NCBI RefSeq assembly: GCF_000024125.1
Contig: NC_013222.1
Span: forward strand, 1,714,501-1,778,500
DNA: 64,000 nt
DNA from: Robiginitalea biformata HTCC2501
GTDB taxonomy: Bacteria > Bacteroidota > Bacteroidia > Flavobacteriales > Flavobacteriaceae
Reading direction: 5' to 3'
Positions 41,920 through 52,228 of this stretch are shown in pieces. The notes beneath the pieces are model-generated. The model was given only the letters and a program-made list of their open reading frames with translations. It was not told where the DNA came from and did not search any database. A program made the position numbers and the translations under genes. Position 1 is the first letter of the stretch, and each line of letters begins with the position of its first letter.

Positions 41920-43151
41920 GAATCGGGCGGTTTGCTGGCAGTAAGTTCGCAAATTTTCACAATAACTTCCACGGCCTTCTCCATACTTTCAACCGGAACG
42001 TACTCGAATTTCCCGTGGAAATTATGCCCCCCGGCAAAGATATTCGGGCAGGGCAGCCCCTTATAGCTCAGTTGGGACCCGTCCGTGCCCCCGCGGATCG
42101 GTTGGATCAGGGGTTCCACCCCAACGGACCGCATCGCCTGTTCGGCCACTTCCACAATGGGGTAGACCGGGAGTATTTTCTCCCGCATGTTGTAATACTG
42201 GTCTTCGATTTGTACTTCCACCCGGGCTTGCCGCTTTCGGGCCGTTTCCTCCGCCAGTACCCTGAGCAGGGATTTGCGTTTTTCAAATGTTTCCCGATCG
42301 TGGTCCCGGATGATCAGTTCCGCCCGGGCCTCCTCGATCCCGCCCTGGAACTGGTGGAGGTGGAAGAAACCCTCGCGACCGCTGGTCTTTTCCGGGACTT
42401 CCCCCGGCGGGAGGCCGGAGAGGATTTCCTGCAGGGTGGTGATGGCATTCACCATTTTATTTTTAGCATAGCCCGGGTGGACGCTGGTCCCGAAAGCGGT
42501 AAGCACCGCACGGGCTGCATTAAAATTTTCGAATTCGAGTTCGCCAACCTGGCTTCCGTCGATGGTGTAGGCCCAGTCGGCCCCGAATGCCCCGACGTCA
42601 AAGTGGTGGGCGCCGCGTCCGATTTCCTCGTCGGGCGTAAAACCGATTCGGATGGTGCCATGGGGGATTTCGGGGTGTTGGATCAGATATTCGGCGGCTG
42701 TCAGGATCTCGGCAATTCCAGCCTTGTCATCCGCTCCCAGCAGCGTATTCCCATCGGTAACCACCAGGGTCTGCCCGGTGTATCGCCGGAGTTCCGGGAA
42801 GTACTCGGGGGAGAGGACAATCCCGGATTCGGCATTCAGGACAATGTCCCCCCCGTCGTAGTCCGGAACCAGCCGCGGACGGACATTCGTGCCGCTGAAA
42901 TCCGGGCTCGTATCGAAATGGGCGATAAAACCGATTACCGGCAACCGATCGGGGACATTCGAGGGCAGGGTTGCAGTGATATAGGCTTTTTCGTCTATCC
43001 GGACGTCTTCCAGGCCCATTTCCTCCATCTCCCGAACGAGCAGGCGGGCCAGCTCCCATTGCTTTTCCGTGCTGGGGGTGGATGCGGAGTCCGGGTTGCT
43101 CTGGGTGTCGATCCGGACGTAGCGGAGGAAGCGCTCGAGGAGGTCGGACAT
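41898..43151 (-). CDS. pepT: Peptidase T (tripeptide aminopeptidase)
   Basis: 417 aa from the ATG at 43151. M20 family di-zinc ligands appear in order: GFIAHFDTSPDFSG (His), LLGADDKAGIAE (bridging Asp), FTPDEEIGRGAHHF (Glu pair), AYTIDGSQVGELEFENFNA (Asp) and FAGGHNFHGKFEYVP (His). It removes the N-terminal residue from tripeptides in the cytoplasm. The next gene overlaps its end. It is divergent from the small secreted protein gene. Confidence 0.95.
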   Translation of the reverse strand: MSDLLERFLRYVRIDTQSNPDSASTPSTEKQWELARLLVREMEEMGLEDVRIDEKAYITATLPSNVPDRLPVIGFIAHFDTSPDFSGTNVRPRLVPDYDGGDIVLNAESGIVLSPEYFPELRRYTGQTLVVTDGNTLLGADDKAGIAEILTAAEYLIQHPEIPHGTIRIGFTPDEEIGRGAHHFDVGAFGADWAYTIDGSQVGELEFENFNAARAVLTAFGTSVHPGYAKNKMVNAITTLQEILSGLPPGEVPEKTSGREGFFHLHQFQGGIEEARAELIIRDHDRETFEKRKSLLRVLAEETARKRQARVEVQIEDQYYNMREKILPVYPIVEVAEQAMRSVGVEPLIQPIRGGTDGSQLSYKGLPCPNIFAGGHNFHGKFEYVPVESMEKAVEVIVKICELTASKPPDSWKNQPK

Positions 43152-43242
43152 ATAATTTTTACAGGAATCAGGAGTTAGTATTAAGAACGATCCTGCGGTA
43201 CGGAGGCTTGTATGCCATTTGCAGGGTACAACGCAAAGAAAG

Positions 43243-43680
43243 ATGATCCGAAGATTTCTGACAACCCTGCTGCTGACTTTCTGCCTGTTTCCCGCAGTTT
43301 CCCAGGAATGCGCCCTGGGGGTAGGGGGAAAGGATACGGAACTTATCGTGTTGGTTTTCCAGCTGAACGATGCGCAACAGGAAAAGCTGAACCGCTGGAC
43401 GGAAGCCCTGGAAACCGAGAATGCCGAACTCCAGGCCCGGGCGCGTGACCTGCTCAATACGCACCCTCAGGAAACCACAGAAGAAGTGGAGGTCCTCGGC
43501 ACAAAATACCGGGAAATCAAGGAGATGATGCTCGCCAATTCGCTCCGGTACGACCGGATGTTGCTCGGTACGTTCAACGAATTGCAATACCAACGGTATG
43601 TGGAACTTTGCCAGGAGGTCATGCGGGCCCCGATGGCGCCGGCAGCGGAATCCGGAGGAGGTTCCGGGGTCCCGGAATAA
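43243..43680 (+). CDS. Small secreted helical protein
   Basis: 145 aa from the ATG at 43243 with a signal peptide ending FPAVSQ-EC. The mature part is a pair of long charged helices (QLNDAQQEKLNRWTEALETENAELQARARDLLNTHPQ and following) and a Pro/Ala/Gly-rich tail. The helices loosely resemble periplasmic Spy/CpxP-like or OmpH-like helical chaperones, but no motif decides it. Function unknown. Confidence 0.7.
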   Translation: MIRRFLTTLLLTFCLFPAVSQECALGVGGKDTELIVLVFQLNDAQQEKLNRWTEALETENAELQARARDLLNTHPQETTEEVEVLGTKYREIKEMMLANSLRYDRMLLGTFNELQYQRYVELCQEVMRAPMAPAAESGGGSGVPE

Positions 43681-43729
43681 TCCCGGGGCGGTATAGGTGC
43701 GGCCGTTTGTCGACTTTCACCCGTGAAGC

Positions 43730-43761
43730 TTGGTAGGGTGCGCGGATAGTTTGTAATTTTG
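43730..43761 (+). promoter_or_regulatory. Promoter of pyrD: TTG-N21-TAATTTTG
   Basis: The -33 TTG is at 43730-43732 and the -7 TAATTTTG at 43754-43761. A TTG at 43759, in frame with pyrD, is inside the -7 box, which makes the ATG at 43780 the start codon. Confidence 0.75.
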
Positions 43762-43779
43762 ACGAAATTCGCACCCCCT

Positions 43780-44817
43780 ATGTACAAGCTTCTGCTTCGG
43801 CCCCTGTTGTTTCTATTCGATCCTGAAGCAGTCCACCATTTTTCCTTTTTCGCTATACGGACCCTGCACCGGCTGGGCCTGGGCGGTTTGCTCAGAAGCA
43901 TGTACCGGTTGGACGACCCGCGTCTGGAACGGGAGGTTTTCGGTTTGAAATTCCCCAACCCTGTGGGGCTTGCCGCAGGGTTTGACAAGGATGCCCGATT
44001 GTTCGACGAACTGGCGGATTTCGGTTTCGGGTTTGTGGAGATTGGAACCCTTACCCCCAAAGCCCAGGCGGGAAACCCGAAAAAGCGGCTATTCCGCCTG
44101 CGGGCGGACAAGGCCATCATCAACCGGATGGGGTTCAACAACCGGGGCGTCTTCGAGGCCGCCGAGCGCCTGGCCGGGACCCGTCGGGTCCTGATCGGCG
44201 GGAATATCGGCAAGAACAAGGCGACTCCCAACCGGGAAGCGGTCAAGGACTACATGATCTGTTTCGAAACCCTGTTCCCCCATGTAGACTACTTTGTGGT
44301 CAATGTAAGCTCCCCGAATACCCCGGGGCTCAGGGAGCTGCAGGAGAAGAAGCCGCTCACCGAGCTGCTTCGGATCATGAAACGGGAAAACACAAAATGC
44401 GCCCTGGTAAATGCCACGCGGGAAAAGCCCATCCTGCTGAAAATCGCCCCGGACCTGACGGATGCGCAGTTGCGGGACATTATCGAAATTGTCGGGGAAA
44501 CGGGTATCGACGGGGTGATTGCCACGAATACCACGATCGCCCGGGACGACCTGAAATCCGACATGTACCTGCAGGAAGAGCAGGGGGGACTCAGTGGCCG
44601 CCCGTTGCGCAAACGTTCCACCGAGGTAATCCGCTTCCTGGTTGAGGAGGGAAAAGGCGCGTTCCCGGTTATCGGCGTGGGCGGAATCCATTCGGCCGGG
44701 GATGCCCTGGAGAAACTCGACGCCGGCGCCAGCCTGGTACAGCTCTGGACCGGGTTCGTTTACGAGGGGCCCGGGCTGGTGAAAAAAATCAACCAAAAAC
44801 TTCTGGAGCAGGCCTGA
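43780..44817 (+). CDS. pyrD: Dihydroorotate dehydrogenase (quinone), class 2
   Basis: 345 aa. An N-terminal pair of amphipathic helices ([24 protein letters not shown] in parts) attaches it to the inner membrane, the feature of class 2 enzymes that reduce quinone. The FMN barrel follows: [15 protein letters not shown] near residue 54, [26 protein letters not shown] with the catalytic Ser near 180, IATNTT near 250 and [22 protein letters not shown] near 300. It makes orotate in pyrimidine synthesis. The stop codon is inside the first unit of an 18-bp repeat. Confidence 0.96.
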   Translation: MYKLLLRPLLFLFDPEAVHHFSFFAIRTLHRLGLGGLLRSMYRLDDPRLEREVFGLKFPNPVGLAAGFDKDARLFDELADFGFGFVEIGTLTPKAQAGNPKKRLFRLRADKAIINRMGFNNRGVFEAAERLAGTRRVLIGGNIGKNKATPNREAVKDYMICFETLFPHVDYFVVNVSSPNTPGLRELQEKKPLTELLRIMKRENTKCALVNATREKPILLKIAPDLTDAQLRDIIEIVGETGIDGVIATNTTIARDDLKSDMYLQEEQGGLSGRPLRKRSTEVIRFLVEEGKGAFPVIGVGGIHSAGDALEKLDAGASLVQLWTGFVYEGPGLVKKINQKLLEQA

Positions 44818-44881
44818 TTCCTGCTGTTTTGCCTGATTCCGGCTGTTTGCCTGATTCCTGCTGTTTGCCTGATTCCTGCTG
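44812..44881 (+). repeat. Four 18-19 bp tandem units spanning the pyrD stop codon
   Basis: Units begin at 44812, 44831, 44849 and 44867. Each opens GCCTGATTCC; in the first this is the last Ala codon plus TGA stop of pyrD. The remaining copies run into the pyrD/GNAT convergent spacer. Confidence 0.95.
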
Positions 44882-44910
44882 ACCTGCTTAATTCCCACAA
44901 ACCTGGACTG

Positions 44911-45591
44911 CTAGTTCGCCGGGGGAGCCGAAGGGGTATATCTCCGGAGCAGGTAGGTCCGCTGGAACCGCTTGAACAGGTCGATGTGCAGGTAGAGAGT
45001 TTCGTGTTGGATATTCAGCTTGGCCTTGAACCGGCGGGAGGCGGTATTCAGGCATTGGGTTCCGCTGTAACACCGGCTGATCCCTTTGCCCTCCAGGTGT
45101 TTGTAACACTGGTATCTCAGGTAAGGGGCCAGCTTTTTTCCCCGGAAATTCTCAAATGTGTACATGTTTTCCAGGTAGGCCTCCCCGGGCGATAGCAGGA
45201 ATTTTTTCCCGCTGAGTTCAAATTGCCCGTACCGCATCATCGTAAAGGCAGCCAGCTCTTCCCCCTTGTAGAGTCCAAGGGCTTCATAGGGAGACTCCGG
45301 CCGATCCTCAAGCATGTCCAGGTTATACCGGAGCAATTCAAACAGGGGTCGGAGTTGTTTGCGGGGGACGGCCTCCAGCCGATACGTTTCAGGGGGTTCC
45401 GGCAGCCGGGGTTCCGCAGACAGGTCCAGGCCCTCCCGATCGATCCAATAGGGGTTGATATTGATCTTCAATCGCAGCAACAGGTTCCGGATACTCAGCA
45501 GGATCATGCCGTGGCGGATCCTGTACCAAATGAGGTGCAATTTGTAAAACCGGCCCGTTTCCTTGCGGGTGTTTGAGGCTTCCCCACTCAT
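44911..45591 (-). CDS. GNAT-like acyltransferase
   Basis: 226 aa with a basic N-terminal region containing an amphipathic stretch (LHLIWYRIRHGMILLSIRNLLLRLK, in parts). Acetyltransferase-like elements are AAFTMMRYGQFE, the motif-A-like YLENMYTFENFRGKKLAPYLRY near residue 140 and the motif-B-like TQCLNTASRRFKAKLNIQ near 190. Substrate unknown. The start overlaps the stop of the BKACE gene by 4 bases (ATGA type), so the pair forms an operon and may act in one pathway. Confidence 0.78.
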   Translation of the reverse strand: MSGEASNTRKETGRFYKLHLIWYRIRHGMILLSIRNLLLRLKININPYWIDREGLDLSAEPRLPEPPETYRLEAVPRKQLRPLFELLRYNLDMLEDRPESPYEALGLYKGEELAAFTMMRYGQFELSGKKFLLSPGEAYLENMYTFENFRGKKLAPYLRYQCYKHLEGKGISRCYSGTQCLNTASRRFKAKLNIQHETLYLHIDLFKRFQRTYLLRRYTPSAPPAN

Positions 45592-46451
45592 GCGCGTCCG
45601 TATTTCCCGTTCCCGGCCTGCAGGTCCAGCAATTTCCGGAGATTTACGGCAGACATCAATGTCCGTTCATTCGCCTCGGCCAGCGCGTGGATACGTCGAA
45701 GCAGCTGCCCGTTGGTGGCGAGTTTGGTACGGCCCTTGTCGAACCAGATATTGTCCTCGAGGCCCACGCGGACCCCGCCTTCCATGGCAATGGCGACGGA
45801 ATTCATATGGAGTTGGGCCTCCCCGATACCGGCCAGGCTCCAATGGGAGTTTGCAGGCAATTCATTGATCATCAGGCCGGCCTGCATCAGGTTGGCCTGG
45901 GCACAGGCGATATTCCCCAGCAACAGGTTGAAATAATGGGGGGGCTTCAACAGGCCTTTTCGCTCCAGGTATTTGGCGTAATTGATCATCCCGATATCAA
46001 AAGCTTCCAATTCCGGCAGGATGCCCCGCTCCAACATGGTCCGGGCCAAATCCTGGATCATCTGTGGGGCATTGACACTCGCCGTTCGGTTGAAATTCAG
46101 GGAACTCAGCGTAAGGCTGCCCATATCCGGTTTGAGGTCACCCTCCAGGAAAAGCGGGTCCGCGCGTTGTTCGAATTCCCCGAAATTCCGCCCGCTCAGC
46201 GAAACGCACACCACGAGCCCCGGGGCAAATTTGCGGATCCCCCCGATGATGTCTGCATAGATCTCCCGCAGGTAGGTAGGCGTACCTGTTTGGGCATCCC
46301 GGGCGTGCAAATGCACCATGCTAATCCCGGTTTCCCAGGCCTCGTGTACATCTTCCACAATTTCGTTCACCTGAACGGGGACATGGGGGGTCATCTCCTT
46401 GGTGGGGATCATCCCGGTAGGGGTGAAATTGATGATCAGGGGTTTGGACAT
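45588..46451 (-). CDS. BKACE family beta-keto acid cleavage enzyme (DUF849)
   Basis: 287 aa from the ATG at 46451. It is a TIM barrel with the zinc site of 3-keto-5-aminohexanoate cleavage enzymes: SMVHLHARDAQTGTPT near residue 45 (two His). Other family strings are NFTPTGMIPTKEMTPHVP near residue 7, CVSLSGRNFGE, PELEAFDIGMI near 150 and GGVRVGLEDNIWFDKG near 230. The reaction is condensation of a beta-keto acid with acetyl-CoA to give acetoacetate and a shortened acyl-CoA; the natural substrate varies and cannot be read here. It is transcribed with the downstream GNAT gene and is divergent from the HMG-CoA-lyase-like gene. Confidence 0.9.
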   Translation of the reverse strand: MSKPLIINFTPTGMIPTKEMTPHVPVQVNEIVEDVHEAWETGISMVHLHARDAQTGTPTYLREIYADIIGGIRKFAPGLVVCVSLSGRNFGEFEQRADPLFLEGDLKPDMGSLTLSSLNFNRTASVNAPQMIQDLARTMLERGILPELEAFDIGMINYAKYLERKGLLKPPHYFNLLLGNIACAQANLMQAGLMINELPANSHWSLAGIGEAQLHMNSVAIAMEGGVRVGLEDNIWFDKGRTKLATNGQLLRRIHALAEANERTLMSAVNLRKLLDLQAGNGKYGRA

Positions 46452-46694
46452 GGTCTGATAGTTTCGCGCAGGGCTGCCGCCATTGAACCACAAGTTTAAT
46501 CAATGATTATCCGACGACATAATCCATTGGGTGTACGGGTTAAAAATTAGTTGAATGCAAGCGATTTAGCGCAGAGCCGGTAAGCTGGACGATTAGGGCG
46601 CAGCATTCCGCGAATTAATGGTAATTTTAGGCCCCGGTGCGATTGGACCGGGTCTCCGTCCGGGAGAAAGAAGACAGCATTAGCCGTGAAAAGT

Positions 46695-47561
46695 ATGTCC
46701 GATCGGGTAAAAATTGTGGAGTGTCCCCGGGACGCCATGCAGGGAATCCGGGAATTTATACCTACGGAAGCCAAAATCCGCTACCTGCAGGCACTGCTCG
46801 GTTGCGGTTTTGATACCCTGGATTTCGGGAGCTTTGTCTCCCCGAGGGCGATCCCCCAAATGGCCGATACGGCCCAGGTGCTCTCCGGCCTGGACCTGAG
46901 CCGTACATCCACCCGACTGCTGGCCATCGTGGCGAACGTGCGGGGGGCGGAGGATGCGGTGCGCCATCCGGAAATCCGTTACCTGGGCTATCCGTTTTCC
47001 ATCTCGGAAAACTTCCAGATGCGCAACACGCACAAGACCATCGCCGAATCCCTGAAAATCCTGACGGAGATCCTGGAACTCGCCCGGGCCCACGACAAAG
47101 AGGTGGTTACCTATATTTCCATGGGGTTCGGCAACCCCTATGGCGACCCCTGGGATGCGGGTATCGTTTCGGATTGGACTCGGCGGCTCGTGGATATGGG
47201 GGTGGGGATCCTTTCCCTCTCCGATACCATCGGCAGCTCGGATCCGGAAACGATTTCCGGTCTGTTCAGCGAATTGATCCCCGCCTACCCGGAGGTGGAA
47301 TTCGGAGCCCACCTACACACGCATCCCCGGAGCTGGAAGGAAAAAGTGCAGGCAGCCTGGGAATCCGGATGTCGCAGGTTTGACGGGGCGGTCCAGGGCT
47401 TTGGGGGTTGCCCGATGGCCAAAGACGAACTCACCGGCAATATGCCGACGGAGAAAATGCTTTCATTTTTCACCTCCCGCCAGGTGGATACCGGGGTCCG
47501 CTGGATGGCCTTCGAGGCCGCCTATAATAAGGCTACCGAAATCTTCACCCGCTATCATTGA
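46695..47561 (+). CDS. Hydroxymethylglutaryl-CoA lyase-like protein
   Basis: 288 aa from the ATG at 46695 (a GTG 9 bases upstream is possible). HMGL-like TIM barrel: VKIVECPRDAMQG with the catalytic Arg-Asp pair near residue 9, TLDFGSFVSPRAIPQMAD near 45, HLHTHP with the metal His pair near 206 and VQGFGGCPMAKDELTGN with the catalytic Cys and Asn near 238. A Glu in the SFVSP block of mitochondrial HMGL is Asp here. It cleaves HMG-CoA to acetyl-CoA and acetoacetate in leucine degradation; a closely related substrate is possible. Confidence 0.9.
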   Translation: MSDRVKIVECPRDAMQGIREFIPTEAKIRYLQALLGCGFDTLDFGSFVSPRAIPQMADTAQVLSGLDLSRTSTRLLAIVANVRGAEDAVRHPEIRYLGYPFSISENFQMRNTHKTIAESLKILTEILELARAHDKEVVTYISMGFGNPYGDPWDAGIVSDWTRRLVDMGVGILSLSDTIGSSDPETISGLFSELIPAYPEVEFGAHLHTHPRSWKEKVQAAWESGCRRFDGAVQGFGGCPMAKDELTGNMPTEKMLSFFTSRQVDTGVRWMAFEAAYNKATEIFTRYH

Positions 47562-47587
47562 ACGGTTTGCTTTGAACCGTTGTAATT

Positions 47588-47622
47588 AAAAAAGGCACCT
47601 GCCGATTGATCAGCAGGTGCCT
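47588..47622 (-). terminator. Terminator of the TonB-dependent receptor gene
   Basis: A perfect 10-bp stem (47593-47602 with 47613-47622) is followed on the minus strand by TTTTTTAATT. It may also end the convergent HMGL transcript. Confidence 0.9.
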
Positions 47623-47653
47623 CTTTCCATGGCTGCAAAAGGTTGCCTGAACC

Positions 47654-49888
47654 TTAATACTGTAGGGTGATTCCTCCGTAGATGCCAAATGGGTGGCCGG
47701 GGCGCAAACCTGCAGGAACCCGTGCCACTGCGTAGGTTTCGTCCAGGAGGTTGACCACGTTGGCCTGGAGGCTGACATTGGGGGTGATATGGTATTTCCC
47801 CGTAAAATCCAGGATGAAATTGCTGGCCACGCGCTCGTCCTCAGGGATGCTGCCCTGGCCGGCCTGGGTTCGGAAAGCCCCGTTGTACCTCGCGTTGAAG
47901 TGGAGTTCAAAACGGCTGTGCTCCAGCCCCAGGGAGGTGTGGAATTGATGTCTGGAAATATAGGGCATTTCATCACCTTCGGCTACCTCACCCCAAAGTC
48001 CGTCCTCGCTTCCAAAGGCGTTCCGGAATTCGGAGTCCGTAAGCGTATACCCGAAAGTAACGGGTAACTGGTAATTCTGGTTCCCGGGCAGGAAATTGTA
48101 ATTCAGCAGGAGCTCCAGGCCTGCCACGTCCACCTCCCCGGCGTTGAACTGGTCCAGGGTTCCCGTGCCCCCGGTGGCGGCCAGGTCGCTTCCCAGCAAA
48201 TTGCTGTAGTCGTTGAAGAATCCGACAACTTCTCCCGAGAGGCCGCCCAGGGAAAACCGGGTCCCCAATTCGTAGTTGATGCTTTCTTCCGGATCCTGGC
48301 CATCCTGGTTCCCGGGGGGTGAAAAGCCTTTGTGCACGCCGCCGAAAACGGATACATCTCCCAGGTTGTAGTTAAAGCCCATCCCGGGGATCCACACATC
48401 CACCTGGTTCTCCCGCTCGCTCAGGTCCGAACCGGTACGTCCGGGGTCCGAACTCCCGTAATTGACCCGGGAAAGGGTGATGTTTTCATATCGCAATCCG
48501 GGGGTAAGGGTCAGGTCGCCGGTTTTGAACTTGTACATGGCATAGGCTGCAAAGGCCCGTGCATCGCTGATGCGGTTGGCGTCCGTGCCCCGGGTAGCCT
48601 CGGTGGTCTGCACGAGCGTACCGCTTTGGATGGCGTACCCATCCACCCACTGGAACCGGTCTTCCTCGTCAAAATGGTAACGGAGCCCGGCCTCCAGGTC
48701 GTGGAACGTATTTTCCCCATTCCAGTGGTAGTCCAGTTTGGTCTGTACCCCGGTACTCAGGTAGGCCCGGTTGTTGGCCTTGACGCCCAGGGCATCTTCA
48801 GGGCTGTCCGCGACCCCGGTAATCACCTCGTAATAGGGTTGGAACTGCTGCGGGTTCTCCAGAATACCCGCGATGCCTTCCCGCTCTCCTCCCAGGGTGA
48901 CGTCGTTGAGTTTGTACCAGTTCCGTTCAAATTGGTTCCGGTATCCCGTGGTGGTAATGCGAAGGGATCGGCCCAGGTCCAGGATATGGGAGAGCATAAA
49001 CTGGCTGTGTTCGGTATCCATGCGGTCTGCCGCTGAGGCGACATACCGGCGGAAGGGGCTTGCGTCGAAATCCTCCTGGGTCAGCCCCAGGTAGGTTTCA
49101 TCAGAGACCTCGTCCGAATACTGGAATTTGAATTCCAGCCGTTGCTGCAACCGGGCCTCCGGGTTGATCCTGACCTGGAATTTCGCGACCAGGTCGTTCT
49201 TGTCGAAGCCGGTATCCCCGCCGCCATCCAGGTTCTTGAACCCGTTTGAATTGTAATTGAGGTACTCCACGGAATATCCAAAATGCTTTTTACTGTCCCC
49301 CAGCAGGGCGTGCAGCTGGCCGCTCTGAAAACTTCCGTAGCTGGTGCGCAGCCGGGCGCCGAACTGGTCCGGCACTTCGGTGCTGATCATATTGATGGCA
49401 CCTCCCGTGGTATAGGGCCCGAATTGCACCTGGCTGCTGCCTTTGAGGATTTCCACCGCCTGCATACGGGCGATCGTGGGAAAGTAATAGGCGGCCGGGG
49501 CGCTGTACGGAGCGGGGGCAATGAGTACCCCGTCTTCCATCAGTGTAATTTTTGCGCTGCGCTCGGGGGAAGTTCCCCGCAGGCTGATGTTCGGGCGAAG
49601 CCCGAATCCATCTTCCTCGTACACATTTACCCCGGGGACGGTCCGCAGGGTGCGGTTGACGTCCGTATAGTTGAATTTGCGGATTTCTTCCGGGGAAATA
49701 TAATAGGAGGAACCCGTGCGGTTCCGTGCCTGGAATTTACTGCCAAAGATTACCTTCGCTTCCAGGATTACCTCATCCAGTGGGATGGTGGGTTGCAGGG
49801 GGGTGTTGCCGGATTGTATCGAATCGGCTTGTTGGGCGGCCGCATCCGCGAACAGGAGGGCCAGCAGGGGGAATAGAATACGCCTCAT
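47654..49888 (-). CDS. TonB-dependent outer-membrane receptor (FecA-like)
   Basis: 744 aa from the ATG at 49888; the frame is open 69 bases further upstream but that part crosses the operator and promoter. A signal peptide is followed by the plug domain: EVILEAKVIFGSKFQARNRTGSSYYISPEEIRKFNYTDVNRTLRTVPGVNV read in parts, with the TonB box-like EVILEAK. Barrel strands run to the C-terminal aromatic GIYGGITLQY. No carboxypeptidase-like N-terminal extension is present, so it is FecA-like rather than SusC-like and likely takes up ferric chelates. A -7 promoter box lies 39 bp upstream with an inverted repeat between. Confidence 0.93.
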   Translation of the reverse strand: MRRILFPLLALLFADAAAQQADSIQSGNTPLQPTIPLDEVILEAKVIFGSKFQARNRTGSSYYISPEEIRKFNYTDVNRTLRTVPGVNVYEEDGFGLRPNISLRGTSPERSAKITLMEDGVLIAPAPYSAPAAYYFPTIARMQAVEILKGSSQVQFGPYTTGGAINMISTEVPDQFGARLRTSYGSFQSGQLHALLGDSKKHFGYSVEYLNYNSNGFKNLDGGGDTGFDKNDLVAKFQVRINPEARLQQRLEFKFQYSDEVSDETYLGLTQEDFDASPFRRYVASAADRMDTEHSQFMLSHILDLGRSLRITTTGYRNQFERNWYKLNDVTLGGEREGIAGILENPQQFQPYYEVITGVADSPEDALGVKANNRAYLSTGVQTKLDYHWNGENTFHDLEAGLRYHFDEEDRFQWVDGYAIQSGTLVQTTEATRGTDANRISDARAFAAYAMYKFKTGDLTLTPGLRYENITLSRVNYGSSDPGRTGSDLSERENQVDVWIPGMGFNYNLGDVSVFGGVHKGFSPPGNQDGQDPEESINYELGTRFSLGGLSGEVVGFFNDYSNLLGSDLAATGGTGTLDQFNAGEVDVAGLELLLNYNFLPGNQNYQLPVTFGYTLTDSEFRNAFGSEDGLWGEVAEGDEMPYISRHQFHTSLGLEHSRFELHFNARYNGAFRTQAGQGSIPEDERVASNFILDFTGKYHITPNVSLQANVVNLLDETYAVARVPAGLRPGHPFGIYGGITLQY

Positions 49889-49890
49889 TG

Positions 49891-49917
49891 ATTTATTTAG
49901 ACTGGTTAAAAATAAAT
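49891..49917. promoter_or_regulatory. Inverted repeat in the leader of the TonB receptor gene
   Basis: ATTTATTT (49891-49898) and AAATAAAT (49910-49917) are perfect 8-base arms separated by 11 bases. The site lies between the predicted transcription start (about 49920) and the start codon, the place of a metal-dependent repressor operator. The regulator (Fur or DtxR type) cannot be named from the sequence. Confidence 0.5.
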
Positions 49918-49926
49918 TTCGCGAAG

Positions 49927-49957
49927 CAAAACTAATTGCTGCCACCCTGTTTTCCAA
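49927..49957 (-). promoter_or_regulatory. Promoter of the TonB receptor gene: TTG-N20-TAGTTTTG
   Basis: On the minus strand -33 TTG (49955-49957) and -7 TAGTTTTG (49927-49934) are 20 bases apart. Confidence 0.75.
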
Positions 49958-50061
49958 GTTTATTTGGAATAAATAAAAATAATTTTCTACGTCTCCCGAC
50001 AGAACTTTGAGGGACAGGCAATTCCTGGGTACCGGCGGATGGTTGCCCGGAGAATTTGTAG

Positions 50062-50069
50062 TATATTTG
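50062..50069 (+). promoter_or_regulatory. TATATTTG -7 box for guaB
   Basis: It matches TAnnTTTG and lies 23 bp before the guaB ATG. The nearest upstream TTG is at a 16-base spacing, slightly short. Confidence 0.6.
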
Positions 50070-50080
50070 CACGCAATTAA

Positions 50081-51565
<1,485 letters not shown>

Positions 51566-51573
51566 AAACCCAT

Positions 51574-51603
51574 AAAAAAACCCGGTAGCCACCGGGTTTT
51601 TTA
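51574..51603. terminator. Bidirectional terminator after guaB
   Basis: CCCGGT/ACCGGG stem (51581-51586 with 51591-51596) flanked by A7 on the left and T-run on the right; it can serve guaB on the plus strand and the thioredoxin-like gene on the minus strand. Confidence 0.9.
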
Positions 51604-51647
51604 TTTTTTCTTGTAGGTATTTCGGTCCCTTTCAGCCCGCCGGCTTC

Positions 51648-52166
51648 CTATCGCGTACCGCTGTAGGTTTGCCAGTCTTTTTCCTTGTAAATATTATCCC
51701 CGAAATACCTGGCTATCTGCAGGAAGGCATCCGGTTTTTGATAACCGGGTACGGGCGACAGCATATTGAGTTCTTCGTCCAGGAATACCACGGTGGGGTA
51801 GCTGAGACGGCCCTGGAGCAGGGCGGCCGCCAATTCGTGGTAGCCTTTCCTGCCGGAGGGGACGAACTTATAGGTTTTCCCATTGTATTCGATCGGTTCT
51901 TTCTGCTCGCCGTCGAGTTTCACCATCAGGAAATTCTCGTTCATATAGGCGGCCACCTCGGGGTTCTGGAAGGTATCCTTGTCCATACGCTTGCACCAAC
52001 CGCACCAGTCCGTGTAGACGTCGATGAATATTTTTTTGTCGTTGGACCCGCCCTGAACGGTTGCCACTGCCTGGTCCCAGCTGATCCAATTGACCTGCTG
52101 GGCGGCCACTGCCACCGGGCTCATCAAAATCGCCCATACAACGAGGGGTAGTAATTTTCTCATCAT
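51648..52166 (-). CDS. Periplasmic thioredoxin-like protein
   Basis: 172 aa with a signal peptide ending VAVAAQ. The thioredoxin active site is IFIDVYTDWCGWCKRMDKDTF with CGWC near residue 56. Cis-Pro is in GRLSYPTVVFLDEE near 120. An insert between them (EPIEYNGKTYKFVPSG) is usual in this Bacteroidota family. Likely a disulfide reductase or isomerase in the periplasm; partner unknown. Confidence 0.9.
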   Translation of the reverse strand: MMRKLLPLVVWAILMSPVAVAAQQVNWISWDQAVATVQGGSNDKKIFIDVYTDWCGWCKRMDKDTFQNPEVAAYMNENFLMVKLDGEQKEPIEYNGKTYKFVPSGRKGYHELAAALLQGRLSYPTVVFLDEELNMLSPVPGYQKPDAFLQIARYFGDNIYKEKDWQTYSGTR

Positions 52167-52228
52167 TTCCGCAATTTACGGGAAAATAGTCGGAATCCCG
52201 TTAAAGAACTAACGCGCGGAGGGCCGAA

